A stretch of DNA of 64,000 bases, taken from positions 1,488,740 to 1,552,739 of the forward strand of contig NZ_CP015029.1 of NCBI RefSeq assembly GCF_011455495.1, written 5' to 3'. The position numbers and the translations under genes are program-made. The stretch is from Frederiksenia canicola (GTDB lineage Bacteria > Pseudomonadota > Gammaproteobacteria > Enterobacterales > Pasteurellaceae). The notes under the pieces were generated by a model, which ran no database searches, had not been told where the DNA came from, and saw only the letters and a program-made list of their open reading frames with translations. Below are positions 43,312-54,165 of this stretch, piece by piece (position 1 is the stretch's first letter; the number at the start of each line of letters is the position of its first letter).

Positions 43312-46300
43312 TTAGAAACGATATTCTAATTTACCACCAAACTGGGTTTGTTTAAGTTTTGCAGTAGATAATGCATGACGATGCTCAATACGTAAACCGA
43401 AAGTGAGATGTTTTGCGAGAGTGAAATCACTGTTCACTTTAAAGAGTAGAGCATTACCATGACGACCTGTTGCAAACTCTGCATACTGACCATTTGCAGC
43501 AATACTCACCGCTTTCGGCTGCCCATTGCTATTTTCATAGAATGCACCTGCACTTAAACGAACGACATCATTTCTCCAACTAATGTTTGTCCCTAGTTGT
43601 TGATTGAATACATTGTATGGTTTGAGTGCAATGTTCCAACGATCTTGCGTATCTTCTACATCTGTTTTTAGTTGTTGGTAACTTAAACCCAACATTGGTG
43701 TTACTGCGAACTGACCAACAGGAATTTCATAACCAACTTCTCCAGCAAATTGCATTTGTGAACCATCAATACGACCAATGTTTTTCTGTTCACTCGTTGA
43801 GACTTTACCGCGATGGGAATGATAGCCAAACGTTGTGTTAAGAATCACATTATCCCATTTGTTGTGTAAACCAACTAAGAATGATGTGGATTTATAACGT
43901 GTTTCACTTGAGCCATCGACAGCTTGAGGTTTTACTGTCTGTTTACTAAAACCAATTGCAGCATGTAACTCAGTATTGTCGCTTAATGGTGCGAAGCCAC
44001 CAAATAATGTACTACTTTGATTTGCTTTGTAACCATAACCATAATTCGTGAAGCCAAGGTTAGATGTATATTGTGAATGACCATTTTGTTGGTTCACATA
44101 GAATCCTTTCTTATCACCAGACCAAATGTTGTCCATAAATTGGCGGTGTACACTTTCTCCTTGGTTTAACATCGCAGTGTTTGCTACAAGATATGATGGT
44201 ACTTTGTGATGTAAGGCAGCACGATATTGTCTTGCTGAGTTTGCCATTTCCTGCTGCTTTTTCGCTATCTCAGCAGCTTTTTCTGCCTGCTGTGTTCTGA
44301 GAGCTTCTTCCGCCAGAGCTTTTTCAGCAGCCGCTTGCCGTGCTTTTTGCTCAGCAATTGCTTTTTCAGCAGCTGCTTGCTGTGCTTGTTGTTCAGCGGT
44401 TGCTTTTTCAGCAGCGGCTTGTTGTGCTTGTTGTTCAGCAATTGCTTTTTCAGCAGCAGCTTGTTGTGCCTTTTGTTCGGCGGCAACTTTTTCAGCGGTA
44501 GATCTTTGAGAGTCTTGCTCCGCGGCTTGTTTTTCTGCTTTTGCACGTTCTAATTCAGCAGTTTTCTCTGCAAGCTCTTGTTGTTTTTGCTCTAGCACTA
44601 AATTAGCAATTTCAAGTTCGCTGAGCTCTGGTTTATCTTGAGTGGCAATCGATGAACCTGTTTTTTTAATACTACGAATAACAGGTTCTGGGCTATTTCC
44701 CTGCTCATCCACTAATCGAGTCTGTAAACGATAATCAAAGAATTTTTTATTTGGATCTGTACGTTGAGCAATAGATTCATCTACGCTAACAAGAGCATAT
44801 TGGAATAGACTATTACCAGATCTTGCACGAGTATTATGGTTGTTAAGAACAAACTGTTGTAGCTTGTTAGATTCAGCGGCAACCTTGATAAGAGAAATAC
44901 CCTCATCAACATCGTATTTACCATTCTGGTTTTTATCTGAATTTCCTTGGTGGTTACCGATCATTTGAACATCAACGGGAATCGGGGTTTCTGATTGTAC
45001 TTGGCCATTTACAATAAGTTGGTCATATTGCCAATTACTGATATTTTCAACGGTATTATTAACGCGAAGTAAAACCCGAGCCCCTTCATTGATTACATTC
45101 GCAAATTGCATTACTTGGGCACCAAAGTTTTGAGTATCTTGGTTAAATCCAGGGGCAATGAGACTACCTTGCTTCCAAAGTGAATCTCCATTGATATTTG
45201 CGTTTCCACCAAAAGTAGTACCCTTTTCTAATACTAGACGGCCATTGTTTAAAGTACCATTGAATTCAAGGCTACCTCCACTAAGTGTAGTTAAACCATG
45301 ATGGGCAATGTTACCATTTAATTTTAATAATCCATTTCCAGATTTATTAAAATTACCTTCGCCAGATGAATTTGTTGAGAATTCAGTAACGTTATTTTCA
45401 CTAGTAACAAAATTTACAGCGCTGTTTTTCCCTGAAAGCTTTGTTTGGACAATGTTTGCAGTGTTATTATCACCAATAGCAAAGATGGCATTATCAGCAA
45501 TATTTAGCTTTTGGGCTACATGTCTTGTATTTACTTCATAGCTCAATGTTCCTGATTTTACATCGACTACGTTTAATACAGTATTTCCTTTAACTAGAAG
45601 ATTAGAATTTTCAGCGTTTGGTTTGTACGTTAAATTTAAATCTCCTAGAGTATTTCCTAAATTGCCCGTAATAGACTTATTACCAGTTAAGGTATAAGTT
45701 AAGGTTGCTGATGCAGAGTTGTTCTCATTTACAATGTTTCCTAGGATTTCATTTATATTTTGATCACTTACTGCAGTTTTTAGCTGGTTCTCCATACTAA
45801 CAGATATATCATTACCATTAAGATCTAGCGTACCATTATTAAGATAAATTTTATCCAGTGGCATTTGATCAGAAGTTCCAAGGCGTAAAGTTGTATTTTC
45901 TTTGACTAATACTGTCTCGTAAGCTTGTTTCTTATTCTCAGAGTCTGCAGTTTGGTTTAATAATGTCGATCCTTCTTCAATAACTAGATGGGCTGGGTTA
46001 GCACCCTTCCCCAGTTTAACCATTTCACCATCACCAATTTTGTAGAATGTTTCAGAAAATAGTGAATCAAGTGAAACTTTTTGGCGATCTTTATCGGTGT
46101 CTCTACGATCACGATAAATTAAATTATCGTGCCAAACAAGCTCTTGTAGATTTAATGAAATAAAGCGGATTTTGTGATCATGATTTGTACTACCATCATC
46201 TTCATACAATAAACCAATATCTCCGTTTGGTAGTTCTGCTAAGCTGTTGTAGGTATAGTCGCCGGTTGTAATTGTAGTATTATATTTCCACTCAATAGAA

Positions 46301-48249
46301 CCGTCGTTTTGTACTTCTCCCAGCCACACTTTACCATTTGTACGTTTACCCCAGGCTGTACCTGATCCAGGATCAGAATGTGGATTAGCAAAAATCACCA
46401 TTTCTTTGCCGTTGATTCTCTTAGAATATTTAATCACGGAAAGCTGTGAATAAGGCTCCAATAATACATCATCGATGTGGTGGCTATTTATCCATGTGTA
46501 ACCACCGTCTCTACTGGTAGAAATCAGGACCCTGTTACTCATACGGTTACGAGAGAACATTTTTAGATCGCCATTATCTAATTCAATTAATTGAGATTCA
46601 GTAATTTCTTTAGAACCATGGCTCAACTCGCGACTGCCTCCATTATGAAATTCCCAGCGATCGATGGGTGACTCACCTCGCTCCCAAGTTACCCCGCCGT
46701 CTTTACTAATAATGACTGCTGCAGCTTGAGAATTCGCTTTTCCATTAGTGTAATAAACTGGCATGACAAGATTACCATTTTTTAGCTGAATTCCTGTACC
46801 TGGACCCACACCAAGGAAGCGCATCCAGTCGGCTTTGACTTGTGGGGTAATATCAACAGGCGTTGACCATGTTTGACCATCATCATCACTGTGAGTTAGC
46901 CATAAATATGCAGTTTTCACAGCACTTAATGGGGCACTGTCATGATCATTATGCATACTATTTAAGAAAATATTACCAACTCGAGTTTCGTTTTCATATA
47001 AATCGCCTAGATTTCTGAAACCAATTTCTCTGTTACCCTCAATTTCAACACGATAATTTGTTTGTTCATTATTATCGTCATAAACAATACCATTTTCACG
47101 AACGGTATAAAGGTTATTAGTGTTATCTGTTAAAATACGATAGTGTTTTCCATCAATCAATTTATAACCAGACCCCGAACCTGCTACATTATTGACACTG
47201 AAGAACCCTCTAGTTTCAGGAAACATATCAAGTAGCATAAATACTCTACCATTACGTTTATCTTCAACCATCAAAGGGTCAATTAAAAATGCAGAGTTGT
47301 GATATTGTTTATTTCCTCTGTGTTCTCCGTGGTAATCAATATCATACGGTTGTTTAGCTAAATCGATAATGACTTGATCTTCTTTCCAAGTTTTGCCGCC
47401 ATCAGTACTACGACGAATAGCTGTATCAATGTTTCCCCAGTCAGAGTGATGCTGATTACGTTTATCTATGGCTGCAATTAGGACACCATTTTTTGTGGTA
47501 AGTAAGGATGGAATACGATAGGAGACTGAATTTTCTTGCCCTGGCATGAAAATATCCTGAGGTTGATTTTTAACAGCACCAAGGGGGGCTCTTCTTGATA
47601 AAGAGTACTCGTGAAATTTACTAAGGTAAGAATGTTTCTCATGAATTTCTTCTTCAGTAAGCACTTTTTTATCTAAGTCAGCATGAAAAACATCACCACT
47701 AAAACGCCAGCGGCTATATGGTTTATTTTTATAAGAAGTTGGTCTATGAGTCTCACCCAAATAAGCATTTCCTAAAGTTGTGATATTGGCAAAAAATTTA
47801 GAGTCTGTATGGGTTTTAACAAGTGTACCATCAATATAAATTTTAATTTGATTGTTATCTTTATCAAATGTATAAGTGATATTTCTAAATTTCGAATTAT
47901 TCTCAATATTTGCTCTAATATCACTATTACTAATTAAATTAACATTATTGCTTTTAATTTCAATGCCAAATGTATCAGTATTGTTGTTCTGTCTATGAGA
48001 ATAAAATGACAGGAAATCAAGAGGAGAGTTTGGATTTGCAACACCAAACACAGAACTAAAACCGCCACCAGATTTGATTCTAAATGTCAAAGAGCCACTT
48101 TCGAGTCTAAACGCATCATTTTCAACAAATTTCTCGGTTAAATTGAGCGGTTTAAAAAGATCTTTTGTGCTACTGTAATTAAATACGTAGCTATCATCAG
48201 TCTGCGCTAATGCGATATTTGCTGAGATAGTAGCTACAAAAAGTGCCAA
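43312..48249 (-). CDS. Sialidase autotransporter, start codon out of frame (possibly phase-variable)
   Basis: The open frame codes for about 1645 residues. In order: a signal-peptide remainder ending ALAQ; a sialic-acid-binding lectin-like domain (about 20-200); a sialidase beta-propeller with YRIP at 244-247 and Asp boxes such as STDGGKTW, SDDDGQTW, SKDGGVTW and SRDGGYTW; a beta-helical passenger with Asn/Gly-rich repeats; an Ala/Gln/Glu coiled-coil (about 1250-1340); and a C-terminal autotransporter barrel ending in LEYRF. It would cleave sialic acid from host glycans at the surface, like P. multocida NanB but larger. The natural ATG at 48265-48263 with its GGAGAA site is out of frame by one A in an 8-A tract. 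A 7-A tract would restore MKKTALALFVATIS, so the listed start (TTG 48249) is only the frame limit. Confidence 0.9.
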   Translation of the reverse strand: MALFVATISANIALAQTDDSYVFNYSSTKDLFKPLNLTEKFVENDAFRLESGSLTFRIKSGGGFSSVFGVANPNSPLDFLSFYSHRQNNNTDTFGIEIKSNNVNLISNSDIRANIENNSKFRNITYTFDKDNNQIKIYIDGTLVKTHTDSKFFANITTLGNAYLGETHRPTSYKNKPYSRWRFSGDVFHADLDKKVLTEEEIHEKHSYLSKFHEYSLSRRAPLGAVKNQPQDIFMPGQENSVSYRIPSLLTTKNGVLIAAIDKRNQHHSDWGNIDTAIRRSTDGGKTWKEDQVIIDLAKQPYDIDYHGEHRGNKQYHNSAFLIDPLMVEDKRNGRVFMLLDMFPETRGFFSVNNVAGSGSGYKLIDGKHYRILTDNTNNLYTVRENGIVYDDNNEQTNYRVEIEGNREIGFRNLGDLYENETRVGNIFLNSMHNDHDSAPLSAVKTAYLWLTHSDDDGQTWSTPVDITPQVKADWMRFLGVGPGTGIQLKNGNLVMPVYYTNGKANSQAAAVIISKDGGVTWERGESPIDRWEFHNGGSRELSHGSKEITESQLIELDNGDLKMFSRNRMSNRVLISTSRDGGYTWINSHHIDDVLLEPYSQLSVIKYSKRINGKEMVIFANPHSDPGSGTAWGKRTNGKVWLGEVQNDGSIEWKYNTTITTGDYTYNSLAELPNGDIGLLYEDDGSTNHDHKIRFISLNLQELVWHDNLIYRDRRDTDKDRQKVSLDSLFSETFYKIGDGEMVKLGKGANPAHLVIEEGSTLLNQTADSENKKQAYETVLVKENTTLRLGTSDQMPLDKIYLNNGTLDLNGNDISVSMENQLKTAVSDQNINEILGNIVNENNSASATLTYTLTGNKSITGNLGNTLGDLNLTYKPNAENSNLLVKGNTVLNVVDVKSGTLSYEVNTRHVAQKLNIADNAIFAIGDNNTANIVQTKLSGKNSAVNFVTSENNVTEFSTNSSGEGNFNKSGNGLLKLNGNIAHHGLTTLSGGSLEFNGTLNNGRLVLEKGTTFGGNANINGDSLWKQGSLIAPGFNQDTQNFGAQVMQFANVINEGARVLLRVNNTVENISNWQYDQLIVNGQVQSETPIPVDVQMIGNHQGNSDKNQNGKYDVDEGISLIKVAAESNKLQQFVLNNHNTRARSGNSLFQYALVSVDESIAQRTDPNKKFFDYRLQTRLVDEQGNSPEPVIRSIKKTGSSIATQDKPELSELEIANLVLEQKQQELAEKTAELERAKAEKQAAEQDSQRSTAEKVAAEQKAQQAAAEKAIAEQQAQQAAAEKATAEQQAQQAAAEKAIAEQKARQAAAEKALAEEALRTQQAEKAAEIAKKQQEMANSARQYRAALHHKVPSYLVANTAMLNQGESVHRQFMDNIWSGDKKGFYVNQQNGHSQYTSNLGFTNYGYGYKANQSSTLFGGFAPLSDNTELHAAIGFSKQTVKPQAVDGSSETRYKSTSFLVGLHNKWDNVILNTTFGYHSHRGKVSTSEQKNIGRIDGSQMQFAGEVGYEIPVGQFAVTPMLGLSYQQLKTDVEDTQDRWNIALKPYNVFNQQLGTNISWRNDVVRLSAGAFYENSNGQPKAVSIAANGQYAEFATGRHGNALLFKVNSDFTLAKHLTFGLRIEHRHALSTAKLKQTQFGGKLEYRF
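44314..44481 (-). repeat. Four 42-bp tandem repeats coding a coiled-coil stalk
   Basis: Units of 14 residues (AEQxAxQAAAEKA plus one variable residue) are repeated four times in the autotransporter stalk, with partial units on both sides. In-frame expansion or contraction would change stalk length without breaking the protein. Confidence 0.85.
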
Positions 48250-48254
48250 AGCCG

Positions 48255-48265
48255 TTTTTTTTCAT
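48255..48265 (-). repeat. Poly-A tract at the sialidase start codon
   Basis: On the minus strand: ATG (48265-48263) followed at once by eight A, then CGG. With eight A the frame from this ATG stops after 22 codons; with seven it joins the 1645-codon frame and gives a perfect signal peptide. Slipped-strand change or transcript slippage could switch expression. A sequencing error is the plain alternative. Confidence 0.8.
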
Positions 48266-48616
48266 AAATGTTCTCCAAAAATAATTGAAAAATGCACAAT
48301 GAGATTATCGGCAGAAAAAATGGAGTAAAATAAAGGATTTCAAAAGTATGACAGCGATCACATAAATTGTGTATTTTTGTTTGTTTTTTAATCTAATTTT
48401 GGGGCGTTATTTCAAAATATTAAAGTTTTTTTGGAGTTTTTTTATCTTTCTGCAAAATGTTGATAAAAAGTTAATCATTTCTTGCTACATTTGATATTTA
48501 CTTTTCATTAAAAAGAATTATAGACTCTAATTTATTAGAAAGCAGTGATTGATAGAGTAAGGTGCGGCCAGTTGTTGTAAATTTTTTAGGTGATCTGACC
48601 GCTTGTAAGACTCTCA
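48266..48616. promoter_or_regulatory. Sialidase promoter region with CRP-like site
   Basis: This 351-bp gap precedes the sialidase gene. At 48344-48365 lies a CRP-like sequence, read on the minus strand as TTATGTGATCGCTGTCATAC (TGTGA-N6-TCATA). A GATAAT further on could be the -10. An uptake sequence is at 48597-48606, after metF. The rest is AT-rich with no gene. Confidence 0.5.
48597..48606 (-). repeat. DNA uptake sequence
   Basis: GACCGCTTGT on the plus strand, just after the metF stop. Confidence 0.9.
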
Positions 48617-49507
<891 letters not shown>

Positions 49508-49586
49508 CTATGTTTCGGGATTTTTATTGTTGTATAAGGTTTAGTTTGCATACTGTTCGGCATTTGCAAAACTTTCTCAAAATCTG

Positions 49587-49604
49587 ACCGCTTGTGCAAG
49601 CGGT
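49587..49604. repeat. Inverted uptake-sequence pair upstream of metF
   Basis: ACCGCTT and AAGCGGT with loop GTGC form a tight hairpin in the divergent metF-icd region. Because neither gene ends here, it is not an obvious terminator; it lies in the metF leader. Confidence 0.6.
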
Positions 49605-49656
49605 AAGTTTTGTGTGATTTTTTGCAATCATCGATTTTGATCTATTCTTATATTTT

Positions 49657-49680
49657 CGAAGTCTAGCCGTTTAGATGGCT
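49657..49680. promoter_or_regulatory. Three tandem MetJ-like boxes
   Basis: CGAAGTCT, AGCCGTTT and AGATGGCT are contiguous 8-mers, each matching six of eight positions of the met box AGACGTCT. They overlap the likely metF promoter on the minus strand (TATAAG nearby). MetJ binds such tandem boxes cooperatively. Confidence 0.65.
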
Positions 49681-49767
49681 AAACTTTAAAAGAATGGTAC
49701 TATGATGTCAATTCTATTCTTTTCATTTTTAGATGAATGAAATTCATGTTAGAAGAAATTTTATTGA

Positions 49768-49832
49768 AATTGAGATCTAGCTCACATTTAAAATGTAAAA
49801 ACTTTGTAAAAAAAGCATGGATAGATTATGCT
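49768..49832 (+). promoter_or_regulatory. icd promoter with class I CRP-like site
   Basis: TTGTAA (49804-49809), 17-bp spacer and TATGCT (49827-49832). A CRP-like core TGAGA-N6-TCACA (49771-49786) is centred about 60 bp before the expected start, the class I activation distance. Confidence 0.6.
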
Positions 49833-49878
49833 ATTTGACCGTTATAAGTCCTAAAAACAGTCAAGTTGGAGAGTTTCT

Positions 49879-51129
49879 ATGCAGAGTCAAGTGCAAAAAC
49901 CTACAGAAGGTCAAGCGATTAGCTTAAATTCAGATGGATCACTAAATGTGCCAAATAATCCGATTATTCCGTTTATTGAAGGTGATGGCATTGGCGTCGA
50001 TGTTACCCCTGCGATGCGGACGGTAGTTGATGCGGCAGTCGAAAAAGCTTATGGCGGTGAGCGTAAAATTGTGTGGTTAGAGATTTACGCTGGCGAAAAA
50101 GCGAACCAAGTTTATGGCGAAAATACGTGGTTACCTGATGAAACCTTGGAATTGATTAAAGCTTATCATGTTGCCATCAAAGGTCCTTTGATGACTCCAG
50201 TCGGTGGTGGTATTCGTTCGTTAAATGTAGCAATGCGTCAAGGGTTAGATCTTTACAACTGTTTGCGTCCAATTCGCTACTATGAAGGTACGCCAAGCCC
50301 AGTTAAACACCCTGAATTAGTCGATATGGTGATTTTCCGTGAAAATTCCGAAGATATTTACGCTGGTGTGGAATGGGTTGCGGGTTCTGATGAGGCAAAC
50401 AAAGTTATTGCATTCTTAAAAGATGAAATGGGCGTGAAAAAAATCCGCTTTACTGAAGATTGTGGAATAGGGATTAAACCTGTGTCAAAACAAGGCACTC
50501 AACGTTTAGTACGTGCAGCATTGCAATATGTGATCGATAATGATCGTGACTCGCTCACTTTAGTCCATAAAGGTAATATTATGAAATTTACCGAAGGGGC
50601 ATTCAAAGAGTGGGGCTATCAAGTGGCGAAAGAGTTTGGGGCAGAACCAATTGATAATGGCCCTTGGCATAAGCTGAAAAACCCAAAAACAGGCAAAGAA
50701 ATCATCATTAAGGACAGTATTGCTGATGCGTTTTTGCAGGAAATTTTATTGCACCCAACGGATTATGATGTGATTGCGACGCTGAATTTAAACGGTGATT
50801 ACATTTCTGATGCACTGGCGGCACAAGTTGGCGGTATTGGGATTTCCCCAGGGGCGAATATTGGTTTTGAAGCAGCGATTTTTGAAGCAACCCACGGAAC
50901 CGCCCCAAAAATTGCAGGGCAGAACAAAGCTAACCCTGGTTCGATTATTTTAAGTGGCGAGATGATGCTCCGTCATTTAGGCTGGTTAGAAGCAGCAGAT
51001 TTAGTTGTCAATGCAGTGTCAAAAACCATTGCTAACAAAACTGTCACAGTTGATTTTGCTGAAACATTGGAAGGGGCGACTTTGCGTTCAACTTCAGAGT
51101 TTGCTCAAGACATTGTTAATAATATGTAA
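49879..51129 (+). CDS. icd: NADP-dependent isocitrate dehydrogenase
   Basis: This 416-residue enzyme shows the Icd signatures: [30 protein letters not shown] (with the phosphorylatable Ser in the loop), and [20 protein letters not shown]. It converts isocitrate to 2-oxoglutarate. With acnB and gltA downstream it provides the oxidative branch of the TCA cycle, which H. influenzae lacks. A strong terminator follows. Confidence 0.97.
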   Translation: MQSQVQKPTEGQAISLNSDGSLNVPNNPIIPFIEGDGIGVDVTPAMRTVVDAAVEKAYGGERKIVWLEIYAGEKANQVYGENTWLPDETLELIKAYHVAIKGPLMTPVGGGIRSLNVAMRQGLDLYNCLRPIRYYEGTPSPVKHPELVDMVIFRENSEDIYAGVEWVAGSDEANKVIAFLKDEMGVKKIRFTEDCGIGIKPVSKQGTQRLVRAALQYVIDNDRDSLTLVHKGNIMKFTEGAFKEWGYQVAKEFGAEPIDNGPWHKLKNPKTGKEIIIKDSIADAFLQEILLHPTDYDVIATLNLNGDYISDALAAQVGGIGISPGANIGFEAAIFEATHGTAPKIAGQNKANPGSIILSGEMMLRHLGWLEAADLVVNAVSKTIANKTVTVDFAETLEGATLRSTSEFAQDIVNNM

Positions 51130-51153
51130 TTTCACCTTGATGTAAATCAACCA

Positions 51154-51190
51154 AAAGCAACTTAATTTATCCAAATTAAGTTGCTTTTTT
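51154..51190 (+). terminator. Terminator after icd
   Basis: AAAGCAACTTAATTT and AAATTAAGTTGCTTT form a perfect 15-bp stem with loop ATCC and a T run. Confidence 0.92.
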
Positions 51191-51332
51191 GTTCTAATGA
51201 ACTGCAATTTTGTGAAGTTGTTATCAAATTGTAAAAATAATTAAGGTGAATCCTTGTTATTTTTATTCCTTTGGCTATTATTAGCCCGTTTCTCATTTAT
51301 ACCTTTTTCTTTTTGAGTGGAGAACATGTTAT

Positions 51333-53936
51333 ATGTCTTTTCTAACTGATTACCAAAAACACATTGAAGAACGTGCTGCACAGGGTGTCGCCCCTTTACC
51401 GCTGAATGCGGAACAAACAGCACAACTCGTAGAATTACTTAAACAGCCTGAAAATAATGATACTCAAGTGCTTGTTGAATTATTTGAAAACCGTATTCCT
51501 GCGGGGGTAGATGAAGCCGCTTATGTGAAAGCCTCTTTCCTTGCCGCACTCACCAAAGGCGAAACCTCTTCACCAGTGATTTCAGCCCAACATGCAGTTA
51601 AATTACTGGGCACAATGCAAGGCGGCTACAATATCGAACCACTTGTTCAAGCCTTAGATAATCCTGATCTTGCCCCACTTGCTGTTGAAGCTCTTTCTTC
51701 AACCTTATTGATGTTTGATAATTTCCACGATGTTGCTGAAAAAGCAAAAGCGGGCAACTCATTTGCTCAACAAATTTTAGAGTCTTGGGCAAATGCGGAT
51801 TGGTTTTTATCTCGCCCGAAACTTGCCGAAAAAATTACACTCACCGTCTTTAAAGTCACTGGAGAAACCAACACGGATGACCTTTCGCCAGCACAAGATG
51901 CATGGTCTCGTCCTGATATTCCATTGCACGCATTAGCAATGTTGAAAAATGAAAGGGATGGTATTGAGCCTGATCAACCCGGTGTGGTTGGTCCGATGAA
52001 GCAGATCGAAAAACTCAAAGAAAAAGGTTTCCCACTGGTGTATGTAGGTGATGTGGTTGGTACTGGCTCATCACGCAAATCGGCAACCAACTCAGTCCTC
52101 TGGTTAATGGGTGATGATATTCCGTTTATTCCTAACAAACGTGCTGGTGGCGTTGTATTAGGTGGTAAAATTGCTCCGATTTTCTTCAATACAATGGAAG
52201 ATGCGGGATCGCTGCCGATTGAAGTTGATGTAAGTAAATTGCATATGGGGGACGTGATCGATCTTTATCCATACGCAGGCAAAATCTGTAAACACAATTC
52301 TGACGAAGTGTTAGCAGAATTTAGTCTAAAAACCGACGTGTTATTAGATGAAGTCCGTGCAGGCGGACGTATCCCGCTAATTATCGGGCGTGGCTTAACA
52401 CACAAAGCTCGGGTTGAACTCGGCTTACCAGAAAGTGATGTGTTTGTGAAACCGCAAGCAGCGGGGGATAACAGCAAAGGCTATACCCTTGCACAAAAAA
52501 TGGTTGGTCGTGCTTGTGGTGTGGAAGGTATTCGAGCAGGACAGTATTGTGAGCCCCGTATGACTTCTGTTGGCTCACAAGACACCACTGGCCCAATGAC
52601 CCGTGATGAGTTGAAAGATTTAGCTTGCTTAGGCTTTTCTGCCGATTTAGTAATGCAATCCTTCTGCCATACCGCGGCTTATCCAAAACCAGTTGATGTG
52701 GTTACCCATCACACTTTACCTGATTTCATCATGAATCGTGGCGGTGTCTCCCTTCGCCCTGGTGATGGCGTTATTCACTCGTGGCTAAACCGTATGCTCT
52801 TACCTGATACAGTCGGCACTGGTGGCGATTCACACACTCGCTTCCCAATCGGAATTTCGTTCCCGGCAGGTTCTGGTTTAGTTGCTTTCGCCGCAGCAAC
52901 GGGCGTGATGCCGCTGGATATGCCTGAATCAGTGCTCGTGCGTTTCAAAGGTGAAATGCAACCTGGGATCACCTTGCGGGATTTAGTTCACGCTATTCCA
53001 TATTATGCGATTCAACAAGGCTTGCTCACCGTGGAAAAAGCGGGTAAGAAAAATATTTTCTCAGGCAGAATTTTAGAAATTGAAGGGTTAGAACACCTCA
53101 AAGTTGAACAAGCCTTTGAACTTTCCGATGCTTCGGCAGAGCGTTCCGCTGCAGCTTGTACAATTAAACTCGACAAAGCACCAATTATTGAATATCTCAA
53201 CTCGAACATTGTGTTGTTGAAATGGATGATCGCTGAAGGCTATGGTGACCCTCGCTCCCTTGAACGCCGTATTAAAGGAATGGAAGAGTGGATTGCTAAC
53301 CCTGAATTGATGGAAGCCGATGCGGATGCCGAATATGCAGCCGTGATAGACATAGATTTGAACGACATCAAAGAGCCAATTGTGTGTGCTCCGAACGATC
53401 CTGATGATGCCCGCAAACTGTCTGACGTTCAAGGTGACAAAGTCGATGAAGTCTTTATCGGATCTTGTATGACCAATATCGGGCACTTCAGAGCAGCAGG
53501 TAAATTGCTCAACCAAAATCAAGGAATGATCCCAACTCGCTTGTGGATCGTGCCACCAACACGAATGGACGCTGCTTTGCTCACTGAAGAAGGTTATTAC
53601 AGCATCTATGGTAAGAGCGGTGCTCGAGTTGAAATCCCAGGCTGTTCACTCTGTATGGGGAACCAAGCTCGCGTAGCCGACGGTGCAACCGTCATTTCAA
53701 CCTCTACCCGTAACTTCCCGAACCGTATGGGTAAAGGTGCATTCGTCTATCTCGCTTCGGCAGAACTTTCCGCTGTTTGTGCTTTACTTGGACGCATCCC
53801 AACCCCAGCAGAGTATTTGGAATATGTTCAACGCTTAGACAGCGATAAAGAGGATACTTACCGCTATATGAACTTCAACGAAATCAACAGTTATATGCAA
53901 AAAGCAGATGGTTTGATTTTCCAGACGAGTTGTTAG
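51333..53936 (+). CDS. acnB: Aconitate hydratase B
   Basis: This 867-residue enzyme matches AcnB: an N-terminal HEAT-like domain, then the swivelling domain ([20 protein letters not shown]), and the catalytic core. The Fe-S ligand cysteines are in [12 protein letters not shown] and [10 protein letters not shown]. It interconverts citrate and isocitrate; AcnB can also bind mRNA when its cluster is lost. It lies between icd and gltA, so all three first TCA steps are clustered. Confidence 0.98.
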   Translation: MSFLTDYQKHIEERAAQGVAPLPLNAEQTAQLVELLKQPENNDTQVLVELFENRIPAGVDEAAYVKASFLAALTKGETSSPVISAQHAVKLLGTMQGGYNIEPLVQALDNPDLAPLAVEALSSTLLMFDNFHDVAEKAKAGNSFAQQILESWANADWFLSRPKLAEKITLTVFKVTGETNTDDLSPAQDAWSRPDIPLHALAMLKNERDGIEPDQPGVVGPMKQIEKLKEKGFPLVYVGDVVGTGSSRKSATNSVLWLMGDDIPFIPNKRAGGVVLGGKIAPIFFNTMEDAGSLPIEVDVSKLHMGDVIDLYPYAGKICKHNSDEVLAEFSLKTDVLLDEVRAGGRIPLIIGRGLTHKARVELGLPESDVFVKPQAAGDNSKGYTLAQKMVGRACGVEGIRAGQYCEPRMTSVGSQDTTGPMTRDELKDLACLGFSADLVMQSFCHTAAYPKPVDVVTHHTLPDFIMNRGGVSLRPGDGVIHSWLNRMLLPDTVGTGGDSHTRFPIGISFPAGSGLVAFAAATGVMPLDMPESVLVRFKGEMQPGITLRDLVHAIPYYAIQQGLLTVEKAGKKNIFSGRILEIEGLEHLKVEQAFELSDASAERSAAACTIKLDKAPIIEYLNSNIVLLKWMIAEGYGDPRSLERRIKGMEEWIANPELMEADADAEYAAVIDIDLNDIKEPIVCAPNDPDDARKLSDVQGDKVDEVFIGSCMTNIGHFRAAGKLLNQNQGMIPTRLWIVPPTRMDAALLTEEGYYSIYGKSGARVEIPGCSLCMGNQARVADGATVISTSTRNFPNRMGKGAFVYLASAELSAVCALLGRIPTPAEYLEYVQRLDSDKEDTYRYMNFNEINSYMQKADGLIFQTSC

Positions 53937-53944
53937 ATAAAACA

Positions 53945-54050
53945 TAAGTCTGTAGGGACGGACCTCTATGTGTCCTCCCACCAAAAGCGGTCAGTTTTGA
54001 ATGATTTTTTACAAATAGAACGGGCAGATACAATCGGTCTGCCCTTACTA
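53945..54050. repeat. Intergenic dyad repeat between acnB and gltA
   Basis: GTAGGGACGGACCTC (from about 53953) and GGTCTGCCCTTAC (ending about 54050) form an imperfect long dyad around an uptake-sequence core. It resembles the interspersed GTAGGG...GGTCTGCCC elements seen between genes in this family. It could also terminate acnB. Confidence 0.45.
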
Positions 54051-54087
54051 AAAAATCCCAAACGATTGCAAAACTTTTAAAGAATCT

Positions 54088-54097
54088 GACCGCTTGT
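54088..54097 (-). repeat. DNA uptake sequence
   Basis: GACCGCTTGT on the plus strand, upstream of gltA. Confidence 0.9.
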
Positions 54098-54165
54098 TGT
54101 GGTCATTGGTGGGTTAAACCTAACCAACTAAATTATAAACAACCCAAAACAAGAAGGGGAACACT

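Noticed and set aside
44265-44546. Lys/Leu-rich frame on the minus strand in the coiled-coil region
   Set aside because: It is another-frame shadow of the 42-bp repeats in the sialidase gene.
49587-49604. Terminator between metF and icd
   Set aside because: The genes are divergent here, so no transcript ends at this hairpin; it is better seen as an inverted uptake-sequence pair.
52381-53522. Several minus-strand frames of 100-144 codons opposite acnB
   Set aside because: They are shadows of a strongly conserved enzyme gene.
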